Shown: positions 48,474 through 62,449, counted from the stretch's first letter. The stretch is 64,000 nt of DNA from Aphelocoma coerulescens (GCF_041296385.1 NC_091023.1:23747924-23811923), one strand, 5' to 3'. The notes: generated from the sequence alone by a model not told the origin. Made by a program: numbers and translations.

Positions 48474-49467
48474 GGTCTTCTTAGAAGTTTAGGTTGGCTT
48501 TTTATGGGTGCATCCCTAAGAGAACATAGACACATAAATCCCAGATGTCTCCTTGGGTGTAGGATAACAAAGATAATTACAGCCTTCTCCTTGACCTGTG
48601 ACAAATTCCTTAACTTCTTCATGCCCAAGATTCTTACACGGTGCAGGCTTCACCCATGGAGTCCCTTAAGCATTGAAAGTTTGGATTCTAGGCAAGTCAA
48701 GCTCCTTGATCTTGACACTGTAGAAAAAATAGAAATTATCCTCATGAGGTTGCACTGGGGCTCCACAGAGTTCAGAAAAATCAGTAGCAGGGTGGGGCTG
48801 TGGTGGGTTACTCATGAAGAGCTGGGCAGCTGGAACTGTCAGCCAGGAGCACACAGGAGACAGGAGCACAGTTCTGACCTCCTGCAGGTGCTCAGATGTC
48901 CCTGTTCATGGGGAGAGGGGGCAGTTCCACCGGTGTGTGACAGCTTTGCTCAGCTCCTCTGCCTGACAAGATTAACTCCAGAGAGCTGTGGGTCGCTCTT
49001 TGAGATCTCAGGTGAGAGAGGGACTAAGTGAGCTCTTCATCTCATTTGATTTTTGTGCCAGCAAGAAATACAGAAAAAAAAATACAAAAGCTTAATTTAT
49101 TATCCTAATCTTGGAGCAATCACCAGGGACAGATTGGTTCTGGAGCTTTCACTACTGACTGTGCCAGTCACTACGTGAAGTCATTAAATAGTCATGGGAG
49201 CTTTTGTCTCCCTCTCTTGGGTGCAGACATTATCCATCAGGAGAGGAAATCTTTTTTCTGCCTGTGGAAATGAGATTGATCAGGCTAATGATCCACAAAA
49301 GAAGCAATTATCAATCAGGTGTCAGGTGTAGCAGAAAGAAAGGAACTGGGTTTTCTTGTCTGAACCGTGAGGGCTGGAGGAGGTGTTCAGGGTGGGAATG
49401 GGATGCTGGGTGGTGGCTGATGGAGGTAAGAGGGATGATGGCATCTTGTAGCTGTCAATGTTTCTGG

Positions 49468-49746
49468 AGTCATAGAATCATTGAGGTTGGAAAAGCCCTC
49501 CAAGGCCATTGATTCCAACCTGTGATTGATCCCCACCTTGTCACCCATCCCAGAGCTCTGAGTGCCATGTCCAGGCATTTCTTGGACACCTTCAGGGATG
49601 GGGATTCCAAACTTCCCTGGGCTTTCCCTTCCAATGCTTTCCTCACTCTTTTAGTGTGGAAATTTTTCCTAATGTCCAACCTGAACCTCCCCTGCCACAG
49701 CCTGTGGCTGTTTCCTCTCTCTTCTTGCTTGTTAGCTGGGAGAAAA
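49468..49746 (-). mobile_element. CR1 LINE 3'-end fragment, diverged subfamily
   Basis: Minus-strand CR1 beginning AGTCATAGAATCATTGAGG at its 3' tail, then TGAGTGCCATGTCCAGGC, TTGGACACCTTCAGGGATGG, CCCTTCCAATGCTTTCC, AAATTTTTCCTAATGTCC and GTTAGCTGGGAGAAAAAG. The wording differs from the common type here. The minus-strand frame at 49,560-49,680 retains a LDIRKNF segment like the C-terminal tail of CR1 ORF2 (family form RLDIRKNFFT). It is decayed by frameshift. Confidence 0.9.
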
Positions 49747-52040
49747 AGAAATAATGAAATGCTCAGTTCAGTGGGAGCCGGGTAAACCTGGGTTTTACAA
49801 CCCTTGTGAACAAACCAGATTTATGTGGTGCAAATAGAAATGTCCCAAGTTTAGTTTTCTGGACATTTGGTCAGTCTGGCAGGAAAAGTGAATTCTAATG
49901 GCAGCAGATTGGGTCTACAGATACTTGGAAAACCAAGTCCTGAGGAATGGGAAGTATGTGACGGTAAAGGAATAAATCTCATGCCCAAATGGGGAAAGAA
50001 AGAGCCTTTTGATTGGTTCTCTTCTGATGTGCATCACTTCTGGATTGCATTAATATTTTTTTCCAGGAATAACAATATGGCTTGTTCCCTTCACTGTGTC
50101 AACAGTGACATGTTCCCCCTACAGACTGGAACAATGAAAAGTGCTAGCTTAGATTATTTTCATTTGGTATTTGTTTTGCATTCTCTACCTTCTCATAATT
50201 TTTTAAAAAAGTAATTGTGATTAATTTTTACCTTACTTTTGCAATCTGCAGGACTTTTGTGACACTGCAAGAGGTGTGATGAATTACAAAAACAGAGGCG
50301 GTGTTATCTCTTGCTTTTGCTGTGAGCACAGGTTTTATTCTGCAGAACTTTCCTTTCTGTCTTTCCAGCTTCTGATATGTGTTTGTTTCCATCAGGTCTC
50401 CAAACAGCACATCTGGGGGCTGGTGCATGCCCTTGTGAGTATATGTACTCCAAGTGTAAGTCATTAGTAAGCTGTGTAATTTATTAGTAATTTGAATTAA
50501 AAAATCAGCCACCATTCAGTTTGCAGCGTTACCCATTTACACAAGCAGCACATTTTTTATCAGTACTTTTCTTTATCCAAGAGGAAGATGTGGATCAGAG
50601 TTCTCATGGTGCTTTTTGATACATTTGTTTATTCCTGGCACAAAGACAATACCTGATCTGAGCATCAGCCTGGTCCCACAGAGGCTCCGTCTGCTCCCGT
50701 GCTGGACTTGCTGACTCCAGTGGAATCTCCATAACAGGGGCTGGATCTCCTCAGTTATGAACCTCTTCCAAGTGTAGTACTCATTTACCTCTCAGAGAAG
50801 GTAATCAATTACACAAACAAGGCACATGCACCAGGAAAATTGAGTATCTTGTTAATTCAGTGGACAGAGGTGATGAGAACTTCATCCCAAACACCAGTTC
50901 ATGGGTCGAGTTTCATGGGAAGAAGGTGGACAGCCCATGACATTCCTTGCTCCTCATAAAGACTTCACATCTTCATTTTATCTTGTCTTTCAGAGAACTT
51001 TTCTTTCCCACAAAAGGCACAACATCATTTGGATTGCAGAAATGAATCATTTCAATATTCCCATCATTTTTATAATGAGGAAATGTTTTACCTCTCCTGA
51101 ATGACCATGCCAAACTAGACAATGCTGTTTTAGCAGGGCTTAAATTGCCCTTTAAATACTGGTAATAACGTGTCCACAGTGCATTCTCACTTTTATAGAA
51201 ATCTGAATTTCCTTCCTGCAGAGGGACTTGGACAACAGGAAAAGGGAAACCTTTTCTTGAGAGGGACCATGAAGGGAAACTTTTTAAATAACGTTGATGC
51301 TGCAGTGGGTGACAGTAGAAGAGACAAGGATGAAAGAACAAGAGCAAATCCTTTACCTTGAAACAACAAACCCTAAACGTGTGATTGAAGTGACCATGAA
51401 TTGCCATCATTAGTATATTGCTGACACAAACCTGATCCCAAAATTCCTTTAAAAATCTTTCAGCATTTGAGTGATTGTGGTGCTAATAATAGGATGATGC
51501 TGCAATTTTATTGTCAGGGTTGTTCTTGGGCTTGACATTGTCTTTATCAATCTGTTAATGAAAATAATGCTTATGTAAGGTGTTATTATGAATTCCTGGT
51601 TCGGAGCCAGAGATGGGGGCAATGATATTCTGTAGTCTGGCATGTTACAGAATAGTTTTGTTTAATTTCTTTTCTCAGTGAGCACTGGAGAGAGAAAGAT
51701 TTGGGTAGCGGAGTATTATTTAAAAACCCCACAACTGCTCTGAAACAAGCAGTGAATCCGCCCAAATTGTCTTTCAGATTTGAAAGACATCAGTACAAAA
51801 AAAGTGGGGGGGGGAAGTTCAGTCAGTGTTTAATAGAATCTCATTGAATTTTTTCAAACTTGAGGCCCATTTCTAATACATTTGAAATAGAAACATGTCT
51901 GGAGCTTTGCAGCTATGCCCACACTTGCAAAATGCAGGGAGGAAAGCAAATAGATTGCTGTTAAGTGTTTCTCAGTATAAGTCGCAGCTCCATTTTGTAT
52001 GCCCCTATGAGCATTATTTCAACATCTTTATCAACTTGCC
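49747..52040. other. Unique sequence, no gene seen
   Basis: No repeat family apart from a G-run at about 51,806-51,814. The 145-codon minus ORF (50,973-51,410) has no domain. Confidence 0.55.
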
Positions 52041-52183
52041 TCATCCCTCAAAGTGTCCAAGGCCAGGCTGGATGGGCTCTGAGCAATCTGGGATAGTGGA
52101 AGTTGTCCCAACCCATGGCAAGGGGTGGGACTGGATGAGCTTTAAGGTCCCTTCCGACCCAAACCATCCTGTTACTCTATGAT
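52041..52183 (+). mobile_element. CR1 LINE 3'-end fragment
   Basis: Sense CR1 from AAGTGTCCAAGGCCAGGCTG to CCCTTCCGACCCAAACCATC and a degenerate TGTTACTCTATGATT tail. Confidence 0.93.
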
Positions 52184-52197
52184 TTATTTATTATTTT

Positions 52198-52215
52198 TGT
52201 TGTTGTTGTTGTTGT
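52198..52215. repeat. (TTG)n at a CR1 3' tail
   Basis: Six TTG units start 15 bp after the CR1 terminus. Confidence 0.9.
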
Positions 52216-55200
52216 GAATCTTAAATTTAGGCACATTATAGCAATATTCTTTTCCCTGGTTCTGTAGGAGCTGGAAGCATTAGAGGAGGCAGTACTTATG
52301 GTGCCGTACAATTTGTCCCTGCCAGCTGATTCCCAAAGTCTTCTTCTGGGAGAGAGCAGAGTTTCAACTGCTTTGCAGGCAGATTGTAAACTGGCAATCT
52401 AGGTCATTGTAAATACAAAATAAACCAGCTGCCAATAAAACTGAAATATAATTCTCTATTCCCAGTCCATGCAAGCAAAGAAACAAATCCAAGATATTCG
52501 CAGTGACAGCTGACATTCCCTCCTCAGCCTGTGGTGCTGTGTTCTTCCACTCACTGAGCAGCCTCAGGTGTTGCAAGGACAAAGAGATGATGGGGATGCA
52601 GCCTGAGAAAAAGTTTGATTCTGTGGCACTCACATTGTAAAGGACCTTACTTTGCAACTAAGCACCTGGCTTTGAGTGCATCTATTTGTGGGATAAGACA
52701 CTGCCAAAGGTGACTGAGGGCAGCAGGATTAGACACTGGGTTTATTTTGAAGGAGGCCCAAGGTCTGTGGTGTCATTTGGCAGCTCAGAGTACCAAACCC
52801 ACCCCGAGCTCCATTAGTCTGCAGGATGCAAAAGACTGAGGGAGTATTTAATTGCTTAAAAATTCCTCCAATGCCCATGTGCTGAGAGCTGCCTTCCTCC
52901 CTAGGCATGTTATGCCCAGACAAAAATAGAAACACAAGGCAGTTCTGAAAAGGTAATTAAAGGATTGGCCCCAGTTTGTTGTTCCCACAGACATCCTTTA
53001 ATCTGTCAGTGTCACAAATTGCATCACGTGTTGGTGTTGCTGGACAGGATGGTGCTTTCTACAACCCCTGTGAAGGGGTTCTCGGGCATTTTTCATGATA
53101 ATCACCTCCTGATTGTGCCAAATCACAGACTTTGGTTCTTCACGGTGATATTCAGCTGTCAAAGGCGGTGATGCCAATTTTCTTTATGGTTATAATTTAT
53201 GGGTTTTCTGAGTTGTATGAGAGACAAACTTCAGCATTTCTTCCTCTGATATTTTCATTGACCTGAACCTTGGCCTGATTCTCATTAAAAATTCTGCACA
53301 TGAGGATTAAATCTTTACAGTTTTAAGAAGAAGAATTGGCCTCATGACAAAAGCCAAATCTATATGTTATTTTCAATATAATACTGAACTAAGAAGAACT
53401 AAAGATCTGTTCTGGCAGATTCTGACAATAAAAGAAATCTGATGAGATGCCATGGACTCCACTGGAGTCAGTTCCAGTTGCATTACTGAGAGAAGACCCA
53501 AAAATATTTTGAACGGAGTTCATTGTCTCTTAGAGAGTTTTCAGTCACTTTATTTGCCAAGTTTCTCTCACAGCTGGATTAAGATTTAACAATTTTCTTT
53601 CCTCCTCTCCCTCAGATCAGTCACGAGCCTGTGGGAGATGAACACAGCTCTGGAGCAGAGCCCAAATCTGTTCAAACCCAGGCATGGTGAGGCTGTTTTT
53701 GGTTGGAAATGTGTTCAGGCTCGGTGTCACAGGCATTTGGGAAACAGTGGGAAGGTGAACAGGCACAGCCTTAGAGGTTTTACAGCACAGAAATCCCAGA
53801 TCTTGGAAAGGGACATCATGGAACCAACAAATTGGTGGGATCTCAGTCTAAAGAAGTCTAGCATTATTTGCAGATAACAGGAATTATGAGGAAGCTCTGG
53901 AGGGAGAAAAAAAACCAACTAAACTTTTTTTTCTATAGAAAAAGATTATTTTTATTGTGATTCATCGAGGTAAAACCCCATTCTCCCCTTACCTTTCTTT
54001 CTCCAGAGGCATCACTCGATGCTCCAGAGGCAAACTGAAAAAGAAAAGAATGATTAACAAAGGAGTTCTCATGAAGACCAAGCAGCAAAGAGAGGTTGTT
54101 GTGCCTTTTCCACTGCCCCTCCTTCAGCAGCAGATCCAGGCTGCACTGGGGAGAATGGAAGAATTTGGGTTGGCAGCAGTTCACTTTGGGATGAGACAAT
54201 TTATAAGCTGCAAAAGTTCAAATCCCATATTGTGTGCACAATTTATTCACAATAGAAATTTCATCCCCGAGTTCAGAGAAACCAGCACATTACCATAAAG
54301 AATTCCATATATTTCTGGTTACATTGATGTTATTTCCACACGGTTTATTGCAATCAACAAACTCTATTGTTGCCAGAGAAGCTCAGGAGATGCAGCTTAT
54401 CTTAAATCCAGAGTTATCTGTGTGTCACACAAGGCCTTTTTGTAAGTTTGCTGTGGTGATCTATCTATGTTTAAATAAAAAAAAAAAAAGGAGAAAAAGC
54501 AATATAAAAGAGGGAGCAGAGCACTGCACTAGGGAATGAGATGTCTGGCTTCTCTTCCAAACTCCGCTGGTGTGACCTTGCACAGCCCCTTCTCCGTGTT
54601 TCAGCAAGCACCTCTATAAAATGTGAGTAATGAGGTTATAAATGTATCATTTTTATTGAGTAATGGCGCTGCATGGTTCGGTTTTGTCCTTTATTTCTGT
54701 TTGCTGTGTAGTTTAATATTTGCCAGTAAAAAGCGTGCGAGTGGCTAATTACATTTCAGGGGCCTCAGTGCTCAGTTCAGTGCAGCCTACGTGTTTATTT
54801 GTTTCTGTGCAAAGGTGTTGTTAATCACTGGCAAACGGCTGCAGCCAAGTTAACTAAACATAGAAAGCCAAATGTGCAGGGGTTTTGTGGCTGCAGGTGC
54901 AGGGGAATCAGGTCTGAAGCACTGGGAAGATTTCTACCACTCACTCATCCCCTAAAAACCAATGTCAACCCTTCCTGCCTTGAGTCCATGCAGTAAAATG
55001 AACTTTTTTCCCCTCTTCAAGCAGTTTGCAAAGCATTAAAAACATCTCTTATGTCTTAGTCTTACTATATTCAAATTATTATTCCTGTTCTCTTATTTAA
55101 TTTAATCTGTTCATCTTTCCCAATATAAAAAGTCACCTCTAGAAGGTTTCCTGTGCACAAATTCTACAGCTCATTTTCTTTTTTGTCTTTGACACTTTTG

Positions 55201-58200
55201 AAGTTGCAAACAAGTGATGATAAAAGGCCACAATGTCTGGGAAATTATATTTGCCAATTTACAGTAAATTTCCTGATAACAGTACAGCAGTAAAGCTGTA
55301 CAGGTTCTGCCCCTATGGTGTAATTTTTCTGGGTATTTCTTTGAAATTGTAGCAGAAAGGAAAATGGTAAAAAACTTACGGACTTAGAGATCTGCAGAAA
55401 TATTGACAATAGCTTTGTTTGATGCTGAGGGTGTTATTTACATGAAAACAAGTTCTGCTGTGCCTGTTGTAGTAATTTATCACATGTGCACTCCCTCTGG
55501 AAGTTTTATGTGCCAAAATGTGCTTCAGAATGGCTTTGTGGTGCAGTAATTAAGAAAAAAGGGGTTGCCTTTTCTTCCCCTTAAAAACCTTCTTAGCACA
55601 CTTGTCATCAAAGCATTTGTGACAGTAAATTTAGCTACACTTTGTACTTCAGATCACAAAATTATTTTGAGATACATTAGAAAGATTGAATAGAACTTTC
55701 ACATGAAATTGCTTTAATGAAATTTTTGAGACTTTCAGTACTTCATCTTTTCTGTTTCTCTAGTTCTTCTATTTATTATTAGATACCTGTGGAGTTTAAT
55801 AAAAATATCTTTTATGTCAACCTTGTTAACAGTGACAATTCTCTTTTTGTTTTAATGTCTGCACACCTTGTGAACTAAAACTCTTTTTTTTTTTTTTTTC
55901 CTAGGAAGCAAATACATGGATTATGTTTATCAGCCAAAGGAGCTCATGGTTGCTGGAGCAGCCTTTTGGAAGTGATGTTGGCTGTTTAAAGGTCTCCTTG
56001 CTGGCAGGCAATAAGAGGCAGGGTCTGCCTCACTCCCCAGCCCGTGGTGGTCTCAAACATCACCATTTAAAAGCTGCAAAGCTGTCAGAGCTCTTGGTGG
56101 ATCTCCATGGAGAACACCGGAGCAGCTCTGCTAAGCTTGTCTCAGCATATTTCATAAAAATGATATTTCTAATTCTGTAAATTCTCAGCTTTAAACTGCT
56201 CCCTCTCTCCCTCTCATCTATTTGAGACATCCTTTGACTAAAAGTCTTTGATTTTCATCATTTAATCCCAGTTTGCCCCAGGCAAGCCGTGTGTCTTCCC
56301 CTCAATGGCCATTTGTTTCTGCATTTCTAAAGAGCACGGTAATGAGGAAGGTGGGGACTTTTAAAGATGTTAAAAGTTGTCTCTGTAAGGGCTTCCGGAG
56401 TGTGAAATTCCTTCATTTGTTTAAATTGGAATGTTCCGTTTTTGAGGCTTTCCCATTGATGTGTTCAATCAGTTTTTGAGTGGTAGGAGGTGCCGGTGCC
56501 ATCAGCGCTGCAGTGATGGGCAAAGGTACAAAGATACGTTTTACCTTTTTGGGTAAAATACAACTTTTCTGAGGTCAGTTGGGTCATATCAGCGTGCTTG
56601 AGATCTGGTACTTCTTTTTCCAGGCTTATCAATTCATTTAATATAAATTATTTCCTCTGCCCCTTTTTTTTGTGTGCGTTCGTCTCAAGGACATTGGTTT
56701 ATCTACACATTCTTATGTGGATATTTGCTTTTATGATGATTTTTACAGATTTTCATACTGGAAATTTAAGAGGAATGGAGAAATCAAAAAAAAGGTAAAA
56801 TTGATAAGCAGGAATCACGGGTACTGTAAAAAATCCCAACAAACAAAGCCAAACCAGCCACTGTTATTTTTATTGCGGCAGGGCATCAAAAATCCAACAG
56901 AGATTGAAGATTTACAGTGCTAAAAACTTCACGGATAGTTATAGATAATTGTTGCTCCAAAAGAATTAGACACAGCAGGCAAAAGAAAATGTCATTTTCT
57001 CCAAGTTGCACAGTTCAGGCTGGTGGGAGGATGAGGAGTTGCCATGAAGTCTCCTGGCTATCAGCTGAGCAGTCAATACACTCAATCAATAATTCACAAC
57101 ACTGAATATATTTACTTCAGGGGGGAAAAAAAAAAAATACCGCAATGTGGTTTAATATTTTAATTTTGCCTGCCTGTTTCTTGTTCTCAGCTCTTGTAAT
57201 GGCAAGGGGCTCTCACTTTTTAATGATTGTGGCTTTAGTTAAACTAAATTATCACAGAGTGCTTTCAGGTATTTTAAGTAGAAATTCTGTCAGGCCTTCA
57301 TGGCCAGGCAGTTGTGTATTTTGCAGGGAAAAGAACAAGAAAGAATTTTCTGGATTTTTTTTTTTTTTGGTAGAAAATATTAAGAATTAGTGTGATACAT
57401 GAAAGGAAACGTCAGAGGTACTGAGCACTCATGGCATGTCCTGCAGCTGGGCCCAGTTAGAGGCCACTCAGGTATCCCTAATGAGCTGGTTGGTGTCAGA
57501 TCCATCAGGGAATGACCAATGAGTGCCACGATGGGGTGGGAATGGTGTGAGAGTTAGCCAAGGATGAAGTAAGGAGTCCAGGAGAATGGCCAGCCTCGAA
57601 AAAATGTCAAGAAAGGCTGAAAATTTTCCAATTACCAGTTCCAGATGTTCCTGAACAAAAAGGGGGAGGAGAAGATCAAGGGAACTAATAATAACTCTGG
57701 TTTGAATTTCTGTCCATATTGAAAAACCATTTTCAGTGGCTTCCAACACCTTCTGGATTCCACTCATGATCTTAATGATGAAGGATGCCACATCCCATTA
57801 GCAAAAACTTCTGAGCCATGCAGCTCTCCTGAGAGCCTGTTTCAGGGAGGTGGCTGATGTTTCTGTGTGATGCATACAAAATATATTTTACAATTAAAGT
57901 ATTTTCTTCCATTCGTCATCTAAATCAAATTACGAGGCACTTAAACGTTGAATAATTTATGTTCCCCCAAAAGATGTTAGGATATTAAAAAGCAGGAATA
58001 ACGTTAGGTTTATTAGATTGTTGTAGAGAACTCTATCTTTGGTAATGTCTCAAACTCGTAATTCTTATTAAATAATTGTTTCCATCTTTGGCTTGATTGT
58101 AGGGTTATTTCAGGAGGGTTTTTTCTGTTTGTTTCTTTTACACTTTAATGTTTACTGGGCAACTCTTTTCAGTTCAGACATCCCCCAGCTGGTTCATCCA

Positions 58201-59676
58201 GTCACTGAATTCTGTAAAAGAAGGTTCTTTGCCTAAGAAGTCTCTGCATTTGGAGACAAAAGCCCAAATCCTTTCCAAGACCTGTATTTCCCTCCTGGCA
58301 AAGGGTGGCATGATTCGTCAGTGCCTGGCTTGATGATGTATTAGCATATTTATAGAAATGGATGCATGTCTTCTGCTGACAAGTGTTCAGAGATGCAGAG
58401 GCATGTGGAGGACACTCGGTTGCTTGTGGATTGCTGAGATGCTGATTAGTGAGAATAACAGCAAAAAGTTACGGTTGGTTTTGCCCCTGGATTTCAGCAG
58501 GATGATTTCAGGACCCCCCAGACTGTTCCAAGGCTGAGGCAGGATGCATGGGAAAGGGAATTTGCCCTTGAGAGAGCTGCATTTATGGAAAGAATTGTGC
58601 AGACACAGCTGTTGCAGAAAAGAAAAGGGGGAAAGAAAATTTCCCTGTGAGCAGGCAAGCTAATGCTGTGTCTGAGGGAAGAATTAAAACCACAGGGCAG
58701 GGGACATTTATAACCCTTACCTGCTGCAGAACCACTGAGATGAAGCAAAGGCAGCACTTGGAGGATGATAACAAGGATATTATGATGGGCAACGTGACAT
58801 TTAAGTGCCAATGGAATGGGCAATTCTCGAAGCCCTCAGGAAAACAAGAGTTGCTGAAACATGACAATTTATTGAACGGATTTCCTGCACACTTGTTACC
58901 AGGTTTTTTTCCCCTGTGGTACCACAGTGAATTCTGTCCTGCCTTTTGGCACAAAAAATAAAGGGAAGAGAAGAGAATGTCAAGCAGGAGCAGGGTGCCA
59001 AAGCCTGGAATCTGTCTGTCTTCCCAGATGAGGGGGGTAAAGAAGTAGCTTGGTTGTCATTGCAGAAGATGGAGAACTTCTCCACAGAAGGTGGAAACAC
59101 CAGGTTGGCCAAGGAATTTACAGTAAGGTCTATCTTATCTCACTTTAAAAGTTTGGAATAGTAATAGGAAGTTTATGTGTGAAGAGGAAATACAATTTGC
59201 TGCCTGTGGAAGGTAGATGGAGCGGGATAGTTTTTACATGGAGGGAAGTGGAAGAGGGGGAATAATCAAGGTAAAGAAATAGAATGGTTTGAGTTGGAAT
59301 GGTGACTTCTAAATTTTGATTACTAAAATTCAAATAAATACAAAACTAAATTGAAAAATAGTTTCATTTTGACCCCAACCCCACCTGTTTTGTTTTATAG
59401 CAAAATTATATCAGTGGTTGCTGGGTATGAGGGCTGGCATCTCTCGACTTGTTTGGACAGCTTTAGGAGCCACTCAGTGCTGTATCTGTAAGAAAGGCAG
59501 ATCTCAGTGCATATGAAATAGTGACCACACGAAGCAGCTCTGTTCCCTATCCCAATCAATGCCCTGTACAGCAGCCTAACACAGTAATTACTGTATTTAT
59601 TGAAATAAACTGTAATCCATCCAATTAAAGTGCAGTTCCTATTTATGGCTATATTGGCTGGTTTGGCTCTGTCCAG

Positions 59677-59694
59677 TGATGTCAGGTGACATCA
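59677..59694. promoter_or_regulatory. Inverted repeat TGATGTCA-GG-TGACATCA with E-box
   Basis: Perfect 8-bp arms with a 2-bp spacer. Each arm is one base from the CRE palindrome TGACGTCA, and the centre forms the E-box CAGGTG. Possible bZIP or bHLH site; function is inferred only from sequence. Confidence 0.4.
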
Positions 59695-61737
59695 ATCCAG
59701 AGTTCTGTCAGTGACCTCCCCACACACTGTGAACTGGAGGGAATAAAGTTAGGAAGCAAATGAAGCATTTTCAGGGAGGAAAATTGCTTGAGCTCATAAG
59801 TGAAAATTGTCTGTGTGTCCTTCAGCACAACAGAGGAAGCTGTAGCAGCTGGAAATTGAGGCTTTCCATGTCTTCTACCAAAGCACTCCCAACTCCTGCC
59901 TTGAAGATTCATGTTAAACATGGATTTTTGGGGCTGGAAAGGCAAAACTACACCCTTTCATCTCCAAGGTGTTTTGTCTTTTCCCCCCAAATTGTGCCTG
60001 AATTTGATCACTAAAGATGGAATATGCGGTTTGCTCTGTAAAAGGAGTATGTGATGTCCTTCCTGGATGCAGTGGAAAGAAAGATCTCATCTAATGTATA
60101 GTTGAGGCTTAAAATCCTTTGGATAAAATTCTGGGATTCATTGATCCTTAGTTAAACCAAACAAAATCATTGCAGGTTTATAGAGCAACATGCAGGAACA
60201 TTGAGTTAACTCAATGATGATAATGAATAATTATCACTCAAAGGTGATAAGGTCTGGTTCTAATGGTTCCCCTAAAGATTCTGTTTGCACTTTTTTCCAG
60301 TGAAATGGAATCTTACAAGGAAATAGCTCCTTTTTTTTTGTCCCCAAATATTACAGAAAATACCTCAGTTCCAGCAAGCTTCAGCCAAGCCAGTTGTAAT
60401 CAAACATAACAGCCTTCCCTGGTGATACCACAGTGGTTAATTTTAGTATTAATCGCTCCAGGTTATGGCTTTAGCCACTGCTGATTAATACTCCAGTGAC
60501 AGGGCTTAAACCAAGGCTGAAATACTTCGTGCCCACTATCTGTAAACAGATCCAATTTCATTCTCAGCAACTGGATGAAGTTACAGTCACTTTTAGTGCT
60601 GGATCCAGTCTTTTATGTGCTTTTAAATTACTGGGGAGCTGCTGGCTGGAAAGGAAGAGCTCAGTGAAATAAAGGAGATGACCACAAAGAGGGACCTTGT
60701 GGACATGACAGCAGAGAAATATTTGCTTGACCATGAAACAGGGAACCAAGGCTGAATCCCAGCACCTTCCATCCTCCCAGTGAGTCACTTAACCTCTCCA
60801 CATTGCAGGGCTTTTAAAATAAAATCCAGTTAATTGCCTGCCTCCAGGAGGAGTTGGGAGACTAATTAATGAATGTTTGCAAAGTACTTCAACACTGTAA
60901 AGTGCAGTACTGACTGCTGAGTGTTGTTACCACCTTTTGGAGGCAGATCCAGCAGGAGCAGCTCCTGCTGCTGTGAATTGGTGTGGAGGGCTCTTTGCTG
61001 GGTCAGACTCTCCTGATTTCACTGATTGCCTCAGTAACCTCCAAAAGAAGCAAAACATAAACGTACCTGAAAGCTGAACCCTTGGCTGCCTGCACCTGTT
61101 GTGCACATTCCCAGTCTCAGGATGGTGTGACCCAAATTGTATCCTGCCTGCAGCTGCCTGGAGAAGAGTGTTCCCATTCACATTCAGCAAACTTCCATGG
61201 AGCGCACACGGAGTTTGCATGGAAGCACCATCATCGTGTGCCAGGCATTGGCAGTAAGGATCAGCAAAGGCAACAAGCACACTGGGAGCTTGGAGAAAGC
61301 CTCTCCTCCTCCCTATATCCAGAACCCCCTTTTTTGTGTTTGTTTTCCTGATGGACCATGGCCCAGGCCCATAGGCCCAGGTAGATTTTCCATCCCACTT
61401 CCTCATGTCCTGGCCGTGGCCACCGCCCCTCTCCATTCATTTATTTCTCCCACGTGGTATTCTGTGCCAGCAGGTTTCTTCTTCAAAAATCACAGACAAA
61501 ATGAGACAAATGTGGCAAAATATACTGAGTACAGTTTCTGTAGCAATTGTAAGCGATATTCATCCCTGGGTTTGGAGTTTTGGGGTATCAGCTTTTGAAT
61601 GGACATGACCAGGTGCAGATTTCTGGAATTTCCACTGCCTTTTTATGTAATTCATTCCATTTCCATAATACAGCTCCAAAATGGGTATCTCAAGAAGAAA
61701 GGCTAAGGACAGTAATTAATATCCTTAATTAATACTG

Positions 61738-61936
61738 CACATATAATTGTATAGAATATTGTTCACACATATAGCATATATAGGTAATATAGGATATGAT
61801 AGACGTACATATAGGCAGAATATAATGCACAAGTATATATTACATATAATTATTTTATTTATATATTATATATAATTAGCTTGTTTACATGTTATGTATA
61901 ATATACATATTTATATAGATATTATCATATTATGTT
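61738..61936. repeat. AT-rich low-complexity tract
   Basis: About 200 bp dominated by ATATA/TATAT words (CATATAGG, ATATAATT, TATATTAT) without a fixed period. Confidence 0.85.
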
Positions 61937-62449
61937 TGCAATACATGATAGATTACCTAGAAAACTGCTAGCTCAGAATGGAGGGCTGCAGAACTTCACT
62001 TGGAAAAAAAACAATATACAAGTTTTTGTGACATATTTTTATGTTTATTTGCATTAGAAACTCCTTGTGACACTGATTCTGAAATTGTCTCCGCAGAGTT
62101 ATCCTTGCATGCATCCATCTTCTACCATGTGGCTGCTACATAAATAAAAATATTAATAGCTAAAAGTAGCAGCCTCTTTGCTGTAGCCAAGTCTGGGAGT
62201 AGATGAATTGTTAATTCAAATTAAATTGCTTTTGTGAACTTCTTGTTCATTTATATTAATTGCTGGTACTGACCTGACCTAACCTACTTAGGTGGAACTG
62301 CAGAAATTAAAGATGCTCCCATTTTGCATGCACAAAGTGCACAGAGAGTTTCTTGTTTAAATGCACTCACATAGGCTTCTTACACAAAAATAAATAAAAT
62401 TCATTGATATTGCGGCCCAATCAGAGTTGATGTGCCTTTGACAACCATC

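Larger units (their letters stand above)
47357..49467. other. Unique sequence, no gene seen
   Basis: Carries the octamer palindrome at 47,830 and a T-run at 48,453-48,473. A 200-codon plus ORF (48,429-49,031) starts just before the T-run and encodes an F-run, then sequence without a recognisable domain. Confidence 0.5.
52216..62449. other. 10-kb stretch without a recognised repeat or gene
   Basis: The longest interval free of CR1 or LTR. ORFs reach only 153-169 codons (60,927-61,436 minus; 61,137-61,598 plus, antisense to each other) and show no domain. Simple features: an A-run after AATAAA at 54,475-54,489, a T-run ending TTCCTAGG at 55,882-55,906, an A-run at 57,125-57,137, a palindrome at 59,677 and AT-rich low complexity at 61,738-61,936. 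At 59,279-59,310 GAATGGTTTGAGTTGGAATG may be a tiny CR1 3' scrap. Confidence 0.5.

Noticed and set aside
48429..49031. 200-codon plus-strand ORF
   Set aside because: It begins just before a T-homopolymer (giving a phenylalanine run) and has no recognisable domain, start context or splice signals.
54475..54489. AATAAA running into an A-run, like a retrocopied mRNA tail
   Set aside because: No gene-like sequence upstream and no flanking direct repeat found.
55882..55906. Long T-run ending CCTAGG, like a 3' splice site
   Set aside because: No matching 5' splice site, coding exon or branch context could be supported; T-runs are common here.
59279..59310. GAATGGTTTGAGTTGGAATG resembling a CR1 3' end on the minus strand
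   Set aside because: Only about 30 bp match; too short to call separately.
60927..61598. 169-codon minus ORF and 153-codon plus ORF antisense to each other
   Set aside because: Neither has a recognisable domain or supporting gene structure; mutual antisense ORFs suggest locally stop-poor composition.
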